Assembly (NCBI GenBank): GCA_038106185.1 | Contig: JAYODE010000011.1 | Span: forward strand, 22,468-86,467 | DNA: 64,000 nt | Direction of reading: 5' to 3' | From: UBA4582 sp038106185 | GTDB taxonomy: Bacteria > Pseudomonadota > Gammaproteobacteria > Pseudomonadales > Azotimanducaceae | In this document: positions 38,685 through 47,225 of the stretch, piece by piece | How positions within the stretch are numbered: the stretch's first letter is position 1 | Layout: each line of letters begins with the position of its first letter | Notes under the pieces: generated by a model | Seen by the model: only the letters and a program-made list of their open reading frames with translations | Told to the model about the DNA's origin: nothing | The model's database searches: none | Program-made: the position numbers and the translations under genes

Positions 38685-39377
38685 TCACCCTATTTTTACC
38701 AATTCTGGCGGCAGCTGGTTGAGAATACCGCTGTTCTCGATATAACGCTGCGTATGGGACTTCAAGTTTTGCCGAGCCAACACTGCGGCGAGTTCTACCA
38801 CATCATCGGCTGTATCGATGTCCAAACCAATACCCGGCAGCTTGGCGACCATGGCTTCGATACCGCGCGCCCTGGCCAGACTCAGGTGGCGACGAAAGCT
38901 GTCCTCGCCAAAACCAAAGGACATGCAATCTGGCGGCGAGCAGACAACACAGTTAGATCCACCAAGATCTGACGCGGGTACAATAGCAAACTCTGCATGA
39001 TCTTGCTGACCAAAACCGTCCAGCACCACTTCCAGTTCCTCCACCGTCACCAGGGGAACATCACCCGGCAAAAACATCATGGTCGTGAAGCCTTCTGCAG
39101 CCAGTAACTGACTCGCACAGGTCACGGCATTATTCAGACCCGGTTGAGTCGGCTCCGCAACAAGCCTGACGGAATAGCGCTTGGCAATATCAGCAACCTT
39201 TTCATCGTTGCTGATAATCAGCACCTCATCAATGCGATCGCAGGTCGTCACAGCTTCGAGTACATCCTCTACCATCGCCTGAAAAAAATCGGCTCGCTGG
39301 TCTACCGACAGCCAACTGCCCAAACGCTGCTTGGCATTCACCAGCTGTTTGATCGGTATTACCACAGCAGTCGTCAT
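38685..39377 (-). CDS. cofC: 2-phospholactate/PEP guanylyltransferase CofC
   Basis: 230-residue nucleotidyltransferase that activates 2-phospholactate, PEP or 3-phosphoglycerate with GTP for F420 side-chain synthesis. N-terminal TTAVVIPIKQLVNAKQRLGSWL and FLPGDVPLVTVEELE, with IAKRYSVRLVAEPTQPGLNNAV, match the family. The substrate cannot be read from sequence with confidence: archaea use 2-phospholactate, mycobacteria PEP, and a Paraburkholderia system 3-phosphoglycerate. 5 bp downstream of cofD. Confidence 0.92.
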   Translation of the reverse strand: MTTAVVIPIKQLVNAKQRLGSWLSVDQRADFFQAMVEDVLEAVTTCDRIDEVLIISNDEKVADIAKRYSVRLVAEPTQPGLNNAVTCASQLLAAEGFTTMMFLPGDVPLVTVEELEVVLDGFGQQDHAEFAIVPASDLGGSNCVVCSPPDCMSFGFGEDSFRRHLSLARARGIEAMVAKLPGIGLDIDTADDVVELAAVLARQNLKSHTQRYIENSGILNQLPPELVKIG

Positions 39378-39382
39378 GATGA

Positions 39383-40354
39383 TTATTTGACAGTCGTCAG
39401 TTGATGGGCAAAGTCTAAAACCCGCGTCGCGAGCTTTGTTCTGTCCGACAACGTTAGCATGACTGTGTTGGTGACGATAGTCGGTATGCCTAACGCCTCA
39501 ATCTCGGGCTGAAGCTCGGCATCATCGTCATCAATGACAAACCCGTCGATGCGGCCCTGGTAGTGTTTAGCCACCGCAAGTGCTGATTGGGGCATTCCCA
39601 ATTCAGCCATCATTTTCGCTGCAGGGCCCTTGATGGCGAGACCACCGACAATCGGCGAGACCGCGATTATCGGCGCCTTAGATGCCCGCATCGCGGTCAA
39701 AGCACCGGGAAGACCTAACACCGGATCAACGCTTACAAAAGGATTTGACGGACATATCACTATCGCCGTCAGATCAGGATCTCTGAGTCCGGCCAGAAAA
39801 CCCGGACTCGGTACTGCATCCTGAATGCCTGCAAAGGTGAAGCCGGTGACTTCAGGTGCGCAGCGATCTCGAACAAAATAGTGTTGAAATGCCAGCGACT
39901 CGCCGCTGCGAGTCTGAACGATGGTCGCCACTGGGTCGTCCGTCATGGGCAACAGCGCATGCTGTATGCCAAGTCGCTGACACAGCGTTTGAGTCACACT
40001 CGTCAGGCTGGCACCCGCGGCCAGCAATTGCTGTCGCTGAATGTGAGTCGCCAGATCCCGATCTCCCAGCGCAAACCAGGTTTCACCCTGCAGTCGAGCC
40101 AGCGCTTCTATAAAATGCCAGCTTTCATTCTCCTGACCCCAGCCCAGTTCCTTGTTATTCATTCCTGCCAAGGTATACATGACCGTATCCAGATCGGGAC
40201 AGATCGGCAGTCCAAGATGAACAAAATCGTCGCCGGTATTGGCGACAACGATCAATTGCTCAGGTGCCAGTAGATGGGCAAAACCCAGTGCAAGCTTCGC
40301 ACCACCGACGCCTCCGGAGATTGCTAGACACTTGGGTTGGGTTTTATTCATCAT
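39383..40354 (-). CDS. cofD: 2-phospholactate transferase CofD
   Basis: Transfers the activated phospho-acid to FO, giving F420-0 or dehydro-F420-0. 323 residues with the Rossmann-like GGVGGAKLALGFAHLL, GDDFVHLGLPICPDLDTVMYTLAG and the family block AISPIVGG-like AVSPIVGGLAIKGPAAKMMAELG. Internal gene of the F420 operon, 6 bp from cofE and 5 bp from cofC. Full length, no defects. Confidence 0.94.
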   Translation of the reverse strand: MMNKTQPKCLAISGGVGGAKLALGFAHLLAPEQLIVVANTGDDFVHLGLPICPDLDTVMYTLAGMNNKELGWGQENESWHFIEALARLQGETWFALGDRDLATHIQRQQLLAAGASLTSVTQTLCQRLGIQHALLPMTDDPVATIVQTRSGESLAFQHYFVRDRCAPEVTGFTFAGIQDAVPSPGFLAGLRDPDLTAIVICPSNPFVSVDPVLGLPGALTAMRASKAPIIAVSPIVGGLAIKGPAAKMMAELGMPQSALAVAKHYQGRIDGFVIDDDDAELQPEIEALGIPTIVTNTVMLTLSDRTKLATRVLDFAHQLTTVK

Positions 40355-40360
40355 CAGGGC

Positions 40361-41140
40361 TTAGCGAAACAAATCCATGGACTTGGGCCTGATCAAAGGC
40401 CTTACTCCCCGTAGCGCCGGATCCTCAGGCTCTTTGGGTTGATAGCCTCGAACCAGGACGACCGGTGTCTTCTCGCTCGTCTGGCCCATGACCAGAGACG
40501 CGCCTGCAGCCATCTCATCCGCCGCTGCAACCAGCGTGACCTTCAACTCGCGGCCAAAAATGTCGGTCTTGCCAATGTAATCTTCCAGCGCCGTCAGACC
40601 CGCGACTCCGATCGCCAAACCCAGGGAGCCGTTGCGCCACGCGCGACCCAGACTATCGTTGATGATAACGCCTACATCAACGCCATGACGCGCTTTGATC
40701 AGGTCTCGAATGCGCGCTGCACTCGCGTCCGGATCAACGGGCAACAGCAAACAAAGCGAATCGTCTGTATCATTGTCGTGGGCGATATTTGACTGGTCGA
40801 TACCGGCATTCGCCTGAACAAAGCCGAGCCTGTGCTCAACCACCAGAACGCCCTGGCGTTTGCGGACGACCTCATTGGACTCGTCAAGAATGGCCTGAAC
40901 CTTTCGAGGGTCCTTGTCGACTTCCACCGCCAAGGCCAGGGCTGCGGCTGATGGCGTCACCGACCGCAAATCCAGATAGCGATTCTCTGCCTTCGATACC
41001 ACTTTCTGCGCTAGTACCAGCACATCATCCGCCTGCAAAGCTTCTCCCATAGCCAGTATCGCCGTACTGATGATCTCCGCAAGGTCGTCCCCTGGTTCGA
41101 TCATGGGTATGCCTTCAATCCCTATAAAGGTCAGTCTCAT
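40361..41140 (-). CDS. cofE: F420-0:gamma-glutamyl ligase CofE (stand-alone)
   Basis: Adds glutamate(s) to F420-0 using GTP; 259 residues. Family elements: VLVLAQKVVSKAEN, RHGVDVGVIINDSLGRAWRNGSLGLAIGVAG and VIGLGD-like metal site replaced by LVAAADEMAAGASLVMGQ. It is the CofE domain alone; the C-terminal nitroreductase domain seen in actinobacterial FbiB is absent. If the side chain is made from PEP, another enzyme must reduce dehydro-F420-0. 3 bp after npdG and 6 bp before cofD. Confidence 0.93.
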   Translation of the reverse strand: MRLTFIGIEGIPMIEPGDDLAEIISTAILAMGEALQADDVLVLAQKVVSKAENRYLDLRSVTPSAAALALAVEVDKDPRKVQAILDESNEVVRKRQGVLVVEHRLGFVQANAGIDQSNIAHDNDTDDSLCLLLPVDPDASAARIRDLIKARHGVDVGVIINDSLGRAWRNGSLGLAIGVAGLTALEDYIGKTDIFGRELKVTLVAAADEMAAGASLVMGQTSEKTPVVLVRGYQPKEPEDPALRGVRPLIRPKSMDLFR

Positions 41141-41143
41141 CGG

Positions 41144-41815
41144 CTACTCAGCCATTGGTGTGCCGGTGATGACAATACCAGCTCCATTGATCTTGTGATG
41201 GCGGTTGATAGAGATCAGCACTGAAGTTAGCGCCTCCGCTGCCGCCGAATTCGCCAAGGGTCCTGCATGCCATCCGCGCAAACCCAGTGCTTCAACCAGG
41301 GTTATCACCGTATCTCGCGCGGCACGCTTGTTACCTGTGACCAGCACATCGCAGGCAATGCCGTGATCGCCCTGCAAATGCATGGCGCCGACATTCTGGA
41401 ATGCCGAGACAACATCGACTTCATCACCGAGAAACTCCTGTGCGCGAACCACCGCAGAACCCCCTTCTGGTAACTGCACGGTGCCCACCTTCGGCGGCAT
41501 CAGCGGCACAGTCACGTCAATCAAAACCTTGCCGATCAGCGCTGACTTTACGGTTTCCAAGGTGCTGATCTGGTGCGAAAAAGGTACCGTCAGCACGACC
41601 AGATCGGCCGCCGTTGCGGCCTCCAGGTTCTCGTGACCACTGACATTCAAATCAGGAAATTCTCGTAACAGATCAGCGGCTGCTGTCTGCCCTTTCTCAA
41701 GGGTTCGCGAACCAATCAGGATTTGATATCCAGCCCGAGACCACTGCCTGGCAAGACCACCACCCAGATCACCGGTACCGCCTAATATTGCAATGGACTT
41801 AATTTGGTCTGACAT
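41144..41815 (-). CDS. npdG: F420H2:NADP oxidoreductase (NpdG-like)
   Basis: Transfers hydride between F420 and NADP. About 223 residues; Rossmann motif GGTGDLGGGLARQW near the N-terminus, IGSRTLEKGQ for NADP binding, and VVLTVPF and IDVTVPLMPP as in the F420-dependent NADP reductase family. Start ATG 41815 gives the family N-terminus (SIAILGGTGDLG); a longer frame to 41881 exists. First gene of the F420 operon, 3 bp before cofE. It links the F420 pool to NADP(H). Confidence 0.93.
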   Translation of the reverse strand: MSDQIKSIAILGGTGDLGGGLARQWSRAGYQILIGSRTLEKGQTAAADLLREFPDLNVSGHENLEAATAADLVVLTVPFSHQISTLETVKSALIGKVLIDVTVPLMPPKVGTVQLPEGGSAVVRAQEFLGDEVDVVSAFQNVGAMHLQGDHGIACDVLVTGNKRAARDTVITLVEALGLRGWHAGPLANSAAAEALTSVLISINRHHKINGAGIVITGTPMAE

Positions 41816-41921
41816 AGCAAGTTTCTCACAAGTAAAAAGGGCCTGATTATTCCTTAATAGCGGCAGGCAAACAACAGGCATAGCAAGAAGATGCGAGATC
41901 GATCTGGCCGACTAAACACCG

Positions 41922-42554
41922 TTAACTCATATAACGTCGATCAAGCTCGTTCTGGATGACACTGATGCATTGGGACGCGTGCAACATCACTGGTCCCAGA
42001 GAGATTTTTTTGACACCCTGTCGAACCAGTGTTTTGAGGTTTTTTTTAGGCATCGGAACATGGTCAGTGAGCAGAAAAATCGCATCTACCGGCAAGTCAA
42101 TGGTGCGAATATCTTCACCTTTGGGATCCAACAGAAAAACCCGCTGATCCGCCACTTTCGCTTTGACCAGATGCTCGAAGCTGATCGCAGTTGCCTGCAC
42201 ACCAATTGGTGTGATCACGCTGGCCTCCTTGGCAAGACCTTTGGACAGCATCAGGCTATCAGCAATGACCTTCAACAACGCCGCCTCGGTTGTACCGCCC
42301 AGATTACCGAGCTTGTCCCCGAAGAACGTCAGGCAACGGGAAAAATCCAACGAGTCCTCCAGCACCAGGCTTAGGGAGGTGTCTTCTCTATGCCCCTTTG
42401 AGATCATCAAGGCGCTCACGATAATCTGAGCCAAATACTCGACATGGGCACCCTTGCCCACTGAAGCCAGAAATTGTGCAGGATCAGTACTCGCCGCCCT
42501 GGCTCGAACGATAAATTCAGGCACGCGTCGCCAACCCTGCTGGCGGGCGCTCAT
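41922..42554 (-). CDS. TrmY-like tRNA pseudouridine-54 N1-methyltransferase homologue
   Basis: 210-residue SPOUT-type protein of the TrmY/DUF358 family. It shows the family order: PEFIVRARAASTDP; AQIIVSALMISKGHREDTSLSLVLE, resembling the archaeal N-terminal substrate-binding strand; FLLDPKGEDIRTIDLP; AIFLLTDHVPMP; and the trefoil-knot SLGPVMLHASQCISVIQNELD. In archaea TrmY makes m1-pseudouridine-54 in tRNA; in bacteria the homologues have unclear roles. It lies 106 bp upstream of npdG on the same strand, so cotranscription with the F420 operon is possible. No frame disruption. Confidence 0.85.
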   Translation of the reverse strand: MSARQQGWRRVPEFIVRARAASTDPAQFLASVGKGAHVEYLAQIIVSALMISKGHREDTSLSLVLEDSLDFSRCLTFFGDKLGNLGGTTEAALLKVIADSLMLSKGLAKEASVITPIGVQATAISFEHLVKAKVADQRVFLLDPKGEDIRTIDLPVDAIFLLTDHVPMPKKNLKTLVRQGVKKISLGPVMLHASQCISVIQNELDRRYMS

Positions 42555-43451
42555 AACACTGCGTCACAGCCGTCCGCCCATCGGCCTTCGGACGAAAACC
42601 GGCATCCACGTCTGCCCCTGACGCAATACGCACGGCCCATCTGCCTGGCACAGGCTCAACTTGACGAGTCCTATTACATTGCTTTTCCCTGCCCATGGGT
42701 GACTTCCTGAATCCTGGTTGGACACTCGAGCCTGCTGAGCCTGGCGACATTGAACCAACACCACCGGCCGATCTCGACGCGAAGCTGCTATCAAACCACT
42801 CAGGACAAGCCCTTGGCAAGTCTCCTACATGAGACACCGGTTTTGACTCGAGAGCCTGGCTTGAGCGACTCCTCTGACCCTGGGTTCCTGGAGGTAATAG
42901 ATCGGGAATTAGTTTGCACAGCCGGCAAATCCGTGAATGAGAAAAGTTTTCCACAATTTCTGTGGATAACTCTGGTGATAACTTCCACCACCGATAGTTT
43001 CGTGGGAAGAAAACGTCTTTATTGCAACTGGCTATTATTTGATCAACCGCCTGAAGGTCGTAATATCAATGACTTAACAAACTTTCACGATAAGATGGCA
43101 GCGCGTTGACGAGTCTGAATGAATTCTGCGGGCGCGGGTCAGATTGTGAATAAGTTCTGTGTAATTTTGCGAAAATAGCCTGAAAAACAAGGGTTAAAAG
43201 CCTTTCCTAGTCGGTTTTTCGACATCTGACCCTGCCTTTTTGGCGCAAAATTTTTAGTGCAAAATTCAAAGCCAAAATCAGATTTATTCTCACGAGCAAC
43301 CACTGACAGTCAGCTAAAACTTACCCATTCTGCCTTTTTCACTGACCTGGTATCTAGACGATTTCAGGCAAGAGGAGCCTAAAGTCTGGCCGTTAGACCG
43401 GTCTTTGTGCTACTTTTCGCCCTACCTGATTCTAGAGAGAACACAAGGCTC
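42555..43451. other. Long intergenic region with DnaA-box-like and inverted-repeat elements
   Basis: About 900 bp between the TrmY-like gene and the divergent acyl-CoA synthetase contain no convincing gene. The region includes TTTTCCACA (one mismatch) near 42949, a perfect DnaA-box complement TGTGGATAA at 42961-42969, TGTGAATAA near 43145, AT-rich stretches at 43150-43300, a long-armed inverted repeat (43136-43232) and a 10-bp palindrome AGACCGGTCT at 43395-43404. The first 350 bases look featureless. Confidence 0.6.
43136..43232. repeat. Inverted repeat GGGTCAGAT/ATCTGACCC enclosing AT-rich DNA
   Basis: Nine-base perfect inverted arms at 43136-43144 and 43224-43232 bound a 97-bp segment. 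The GGGTCAGA...TCTGACCC pattern resembles ends of REP/MITE-like elements that are common in gammaproteobacteria. No transposase is present. Confidence 0.5.
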
Positions 43452-45248
43452 ATGGGAGCGATCGCAAATTTTTTTGGTGACCTTAAGGTCATTCTCAGGA
43501 CCCTGGCTCAATCTGCTCCGCAAGACGACCAGGTTGGCTCACTTGCGCTACTGGTTGAAAAGCACGCTCAGACTCACCCGCAAGACGTTGCGCTACTGTG
43601 CGAAGAAGAGGTCGTCACCTGGCAGGATTTGAATGCAAGGGCCAACCGGGTCGCACATATTCTGAAGTCGCAGGGTGTCGAACATGGCGATTGCGTCAGC
43701 ATCTTTATGCAGAACCGTATCGAGTTTGTCGTTGCACTGCTTGGCGTTACAAAGTTGGGTGCGATTGGCGGTCTGATCAATACCAACCTGACGCTCAAAC
43801 CTCTGACCCATTGCATCAACTTGATTAAGTCTAAAAAGTGTATCTTTGGTGAAGAGCTGACCGATGCGCTGGCGGAAATTCGCGGTGAACTCGAACTTGA
43901 GGACGGTAAAGATTACCTGTTTGTCAGTGACACAGGCGCTCAGCCGGCACCAGACTGGGCTCTGGATTTGAACTGCAAGGATTCTGCCAGCGCCGCACTG
44001 AACTTGGTTGAAACCAAAGATATCAGGCTTGGCGATAAAGCCTTTTATGTCTTTACGTCCGGTACAACAGGCTTGCCCAAAGCTGCTATTGTTTCTTATA
44101 AGCGTGCACTGTTCGCCGCTGACTTATCTTCCAGGTCGGTGATGCGAATCAACCGCGATGATCGAATGTATAATTGTCTGCCCCTCTATCACGGCACCGG
44201 TTTGATGATTGGCCTAATGGCGACGTTTACTGTCGGCGCCTCCACCGTTATCAAGCGAAGACTCTCCGTCAGCGCTTTCTGGGACGATATCCGCCGCTAT
44301 CACTGTACCTCTTTTGTCTATATCGGCGAGTTCATTCGGTACTTGATGAGCCGACCTGTGCAGACCAACGATGCTCAGAACCCCATTAAAACCATCATAG
44401 GCAATGGTCTTCGCCCCGATATCTGGGAAGCATTTCAATCCCGCTTTAATATTCAGCGGATCGGTGAATTCTATGGCGCCAGCGAGGGGAACGGCGGCTT
44501 TGCCAACGTCTTTAATAAAACCTGCACTGTCGGTCTTAGCAGTGTTCCCGTAAAGCTGGTCAAATATGACGTCGCTGTGGACGAGATACTTCGAGACAAG
44601 GACGGCCACTGTATTGAGGTCAAGGATGGCGAAACAGGACTGTTGTTGATCAAGGTAACAGACAAATCGAAATTTGATGGATATACCGATGCGGAGGCGT
44701 CAGCAAAGAAACTGCTCAACAATGTTTTTGAGTCAAATGATCAGTATTTTAACAGCGGTGATTTGATGAAAACCGTCGATGTCGGCTTTGCTTTCGGCCA
44801 AAAGCACTATCAATTTGTCGATCGGGTCGGTGATACCTTTCGCTGGAAGAGTGAAAACGTGTCAACCAATGAAGTTGCAGAAATCATTAACGATCATTCG
44901 GATGTCGTCTTTACCAACGTCTATGGGGTAGAAATTCCTGGCGCCGACGGTCGTGCTGGCATGGCCGCGATTGTCTTCAAGGAGGGCATCAACATTGATC
45001 TGGCGTCCTTATCTGAACACATCATCAAAAATTTACCGAGCTATGCTCGACCGCTTTTTATTCGAATCCTCAAGGAACTGCCAACGACCACCACCCACAA
45101 GCTTCAGAAAAATGAGCTGCGCGCCGAGGCTTATCACCTGGATCGGGTTGAGGACGATTTGCTCGTGCTGAAGCCTGGCACTCACTGTTACACAAGGCTG
45201 GACACGGATTTTTACGACAAAATCATTCGACGCGAGGTGGCTTTTTAG
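43452..45248 (+). CDS. Long-chain acyl-CoA synthetase (FATP/very-long-chain type)
   Basis: 598-residue ANL ligase that activates fatty acids. Motifs: FTSGTTGLPKAAIVSYKR, YGASEGNGGF, RVGDTFRWKSENVSTNEVAE and THKLQKNELR. The last set is typical of the fatty-acid transport protein/FadD6-like branch, which couples uptake and activation. Start 43452 (MGAIANFFGDL) is preferred to 43407; AAGG lies 7 bases upstream. The long upstream region probably holds its promoter. A following LLM gene is on the opposite strand. Confidence 0.9.
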   Translation: MGAIANFFGDLKVILRTLAQSAPQDDQVGSLALLVEKHAQTHPQDVALLCEEEVVTWQDLNARANRVAHILKSQGVEHGDCVSIFMQNRIEFVVALLGVTKLGAIGGLINTNLTLKPLTHCINLIKSKKCIFGEELTDALAEIRGELELEDGKDYLFVSDTGAQPAPDWALDLNCKDSASAALNLVETKDIRLGDKAFYVFTSGTTGLPKAAIVSYKRALFAADLSSRSVMRINRDDRMYNCLPLYHGTGLMIGLMATFTVGASTVIKRRLSVSAFWDDIRRYHCTSFVYIGEFIRYLMSRPVQTNDAQNPIKTIIGNGLRPDIWEAFQSRFNIQRIGEFYGASEGNGGFANVFNKTCTVGLSSVPVKLVKYDVAVDEILRDKDGHCIEVKDGETGLLLIKVTDKSKFDGYTDAEASAKKLLNNVFESNDQYFNSGDLMKTVDVGFAFGQKHYQFVDRVGDTFRWKSENVSTNEVAEIINDHSDVVFTNVYGVEIPGADGRAGMAAIVFKEGINIDLASLSEHIIKNLPSYARPLFIRILKELPTTTTHKLQKNELRAEAYHLDRVEDDLLVLKPGTHCYTRLDTDFYDKIIRREVAF

Positions 45249-45411
45249 ACCGCAGTTTTGGGTCTGCCGAGCTGGATGCGCACGTCCGCTTTTTCGTTTG
45301 AGTCGCGCCTGTGGCAAGGCCTGGCCTGAGACCCATCTGCACGCGGTCGCAGGCCCACACAGGGCAACTGACAGCCATGTTCGACACCCTCGGGCCGCTA
45401 ACTTCTCACGT

Positions 45412-46314
45412 CTAGAAAATTGCCAACATCTCTTCAAATGCCACCATCTGACCGCCCTTGGCTGATGAAGGCACCAAAATTGGCGTTTTAATACCCGCAT
45501 CAAACCAGGCTTCTACACCGTCTCTGACCTGAGTTGCCGTGCCGAACAGGGTCGTATCTGCCAGCCACTTGTCGGTTAGAAAGTGGGGAATTCTGTCTCG
45601 GTCGCCTGCTTCTATGGCGGCTTCGATGCCGTTCATCTCATCAACGTATCCGGCCTCTTTCCAATAGTTTCGATAATTGGGCAACATGGCATAGGAAGTC
45701 AGCGTCTTGCGATTGACGGCCTTGGCAGCCTCAATATCATCACTGATACAAGTCGGGATCATATCGCCAATAAAAAAGTCATCGCTGCTTCTGGCGCTTG
45801 CTGACACGCTGCTGAGAGATTCAGACATATAGGATCGCGCACCATTAGCAAACACCATGCCCTGCCCTATCTCCTCAGACAGTCCAATCATCTTTTTCCT
45901 CAAAGTCGCCAGGATAATGGGTGGCAGCTCGCCCGCTCGAGGTACGGCACGCAATTGTTCAACAAAATTTCGAGTATCTGTCAGCGGCTTACCCGCGGCT
46001 ATACCCCTGGAACGCAACGCAGGCTCGTGGCTGACGCCGATGCCAAACCGAAACCTGCCGTCTGATACCTCATGGATAAAAGATGCGGTCTGGGCAAAAT
46101 CAGTGACCTGCCTGAAGTAGATAGGCATGATACTGGTCCCAAATACGATCTCGTTGGTAACGAATGCCAGCGCTTCGCACAACGCCATGGAATCGCCCAT
46201 ACTTGGCGCAAAAATGCCACTGAAACCCCGTTTTTCAATCTCAACCGCCAGTTCAATTGTTGCTTTTCGGCGACCTGGTATCGCCGCCAGGCTCAGTGCA
46301 GGCATTCTGGTCAT
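45412..46314 (-). CDS. LLM-class flavin/F420-dependent oxidoreductase
   Basis: 300-residue luciferase-like barrel, divergent from the other members in sequence (ALSLAAIPGRRKATIEL, RGFSGIFAPSMGDSMALCEAL, IVFGTSIMPIYFRQ, GRFRFGIGVSHEPALRSRG). The C-terminal GATQVRDGVEAWFDAGI-like stretch is TATQVRDGVEAWFDAGIK here. Fourth LLM-type gene in the window. Divergent from the DsbA-like gene. Cofactor inferred as F420 from genomic context. Confidence 0.85.
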   Translation of the reverse strand: MTRMPALSLAAIPGRRKATIELAVEIEKRGFSGIFAPSMGDSMALCEALAFVTNEIVFGTSIMPIYFRQVTDFAQTASFIHEVSDGRFRFGIGVSHEPALRSRGIAAGKPLTDTRNFVEQLRAVPRAGELPPIILATLRKKMIGLSEEIGQGMVFANGARSYMSESLSSVSASARSSDDFFIGDMIPTCISDDIEAAKAVNRKTLTSYAMLPNYRNYWKEAGYVDEMNGIEAAIEAGDRDRIPHFLTDKWLADTTLFGTATQVRDGVEAWFDAGIKTPILVPSSAKGGQMVAFEEMLAIF

Positions 46315-46447
46315 GATCCGCTCCCTTGCATTTAATATTTATTTCTACTTTTTACTGCTGGGCCACATGGTACACAATTCATACGGCTCTCACCATGGAC
46401 CAGACGAAAGGGTATACTTCGAGACTTAAGATCAACTGGGGCACGCT

Positions 46448-47143
46448 ATGGCCAAGAAAAGTAAAACTATTTTTAACTTACAAACCTTCCTCTTCGGCAC
46501 GGTTGGTCTGGTGGTATTGGCTGTGGTGGGTTATGCCCTGACCACTATCCTGGCAGACGCACCGGACGGTGAGTTTGTCGAAGGCAAGCATTACCTCGTC
46601 ATTGAGCAGCCCCGGCGAACTCGCGGAAGCAAAGTCGAAGTCATGGAGTTTTTTTCCTATGGTTGCATCCATTGCTACAACTTCGATCCGTTACTCGATG
46701 ACTGGCTCGCGAGCCGAGGAGACGACGTCAACCTGGTACGGACACCAACAGTGGCTGGCGAGGCCTGGCGACTATTGGCGCAAACCTATTACGCACTGCA
46801 GGATCTAGACCTGCTGGCGCAAAATCACAGCCGCTTTTTCATCGAGATTCACGAGTTGGGTAACAATTTCAATTCTGCAGAGGAAATCGCCGATTGGTTT
46901 GATGGCAAAGGAACCACTCGCGAGGAGTTCATGGCGGCATTCAACGCCGCCAATGTTCAACGCCGCCTGGCCAATGCCGACAGCCTGAATCGTCAGTTTA
47001 GAATTGTGACTATTCCAAGCATTGTTGTGAATGGTAAGTATTTGGTCAGCGTCAATCGAGAGGTAGGCCCAAAGCGCATGCTGGAGGTCGTCGATTACCT
47101 GATCAGACAGGAATTACAGTCTGTCTCGGCAACAGCCCAGTAA
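46448..47143 (+). CDS. DsbA-family thiol:disulfide oxidoreductase
   Basis: 231-residue DsbA-like protein with an N-terminal membrane anchor (FLFGTVGLVVLAVVGYAL, residues 15-32) and a periplasmic thioredoxin domain. The active site is C73-I-H-C76 in FFSYGCIHCYNFDP, the standard CxxC of DsbA, and TIPSIVVNGKY supplies the cis-Pro loop. It introduces or isomerises disulfides in exported proteins. No downstream DsbB-like gene; the next gene is a convergent acyl-CoA dehydrogenase. Confidence 0.9.
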   Translation: MAKKSKTIFNLQTFLFGTVGLVVLAVVGYALTTILADAPDGEFVEGKHYLVIEQPRRTRGSKVEVMEFFSYGCIHCYNFDPLLDDWLASRGDDVNLVRTPTVAGEAWRLLAQTYYALQDLDLLAQNHSRFFIEIHELGNNFNSAEEIADWFDGKGTTREEFMAAFNAANVQRRLANADSLNRQFRIVTIPSIVVNGKYLVSVNREVGPKRMLEVVDYLIRQELQSVSATAQ

Positions 47144-47225
47144 CTCTTCTTCAGGACAGGCAAAATCAGAGGGTTCAGGAAGCGGCAGTTGCTGGCGCCT
47201 CCTGGCACTCTCGTTAGCCTGAAGT

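Noticed and set aside
42517..42954. 145-codon frame on the minus strand upstream of the TrmY-like gene
   Set aside because: Low-complexity Ser/Arg/Pro composition, overlaps the TrmY-like start, no ribosome site and no recognisable motif.
42750..43109. 119-codon frame on the plus strand in the intergenic region
   Set aside because: No protein-like pattern and it covers the DnaA-box-like stretch; treated as chance.
42940..43155. Chromosomal replication origin
   Set aside because: Only one perfect DnaA box, and no dnaA, dnaN, mnmG or related genes around.
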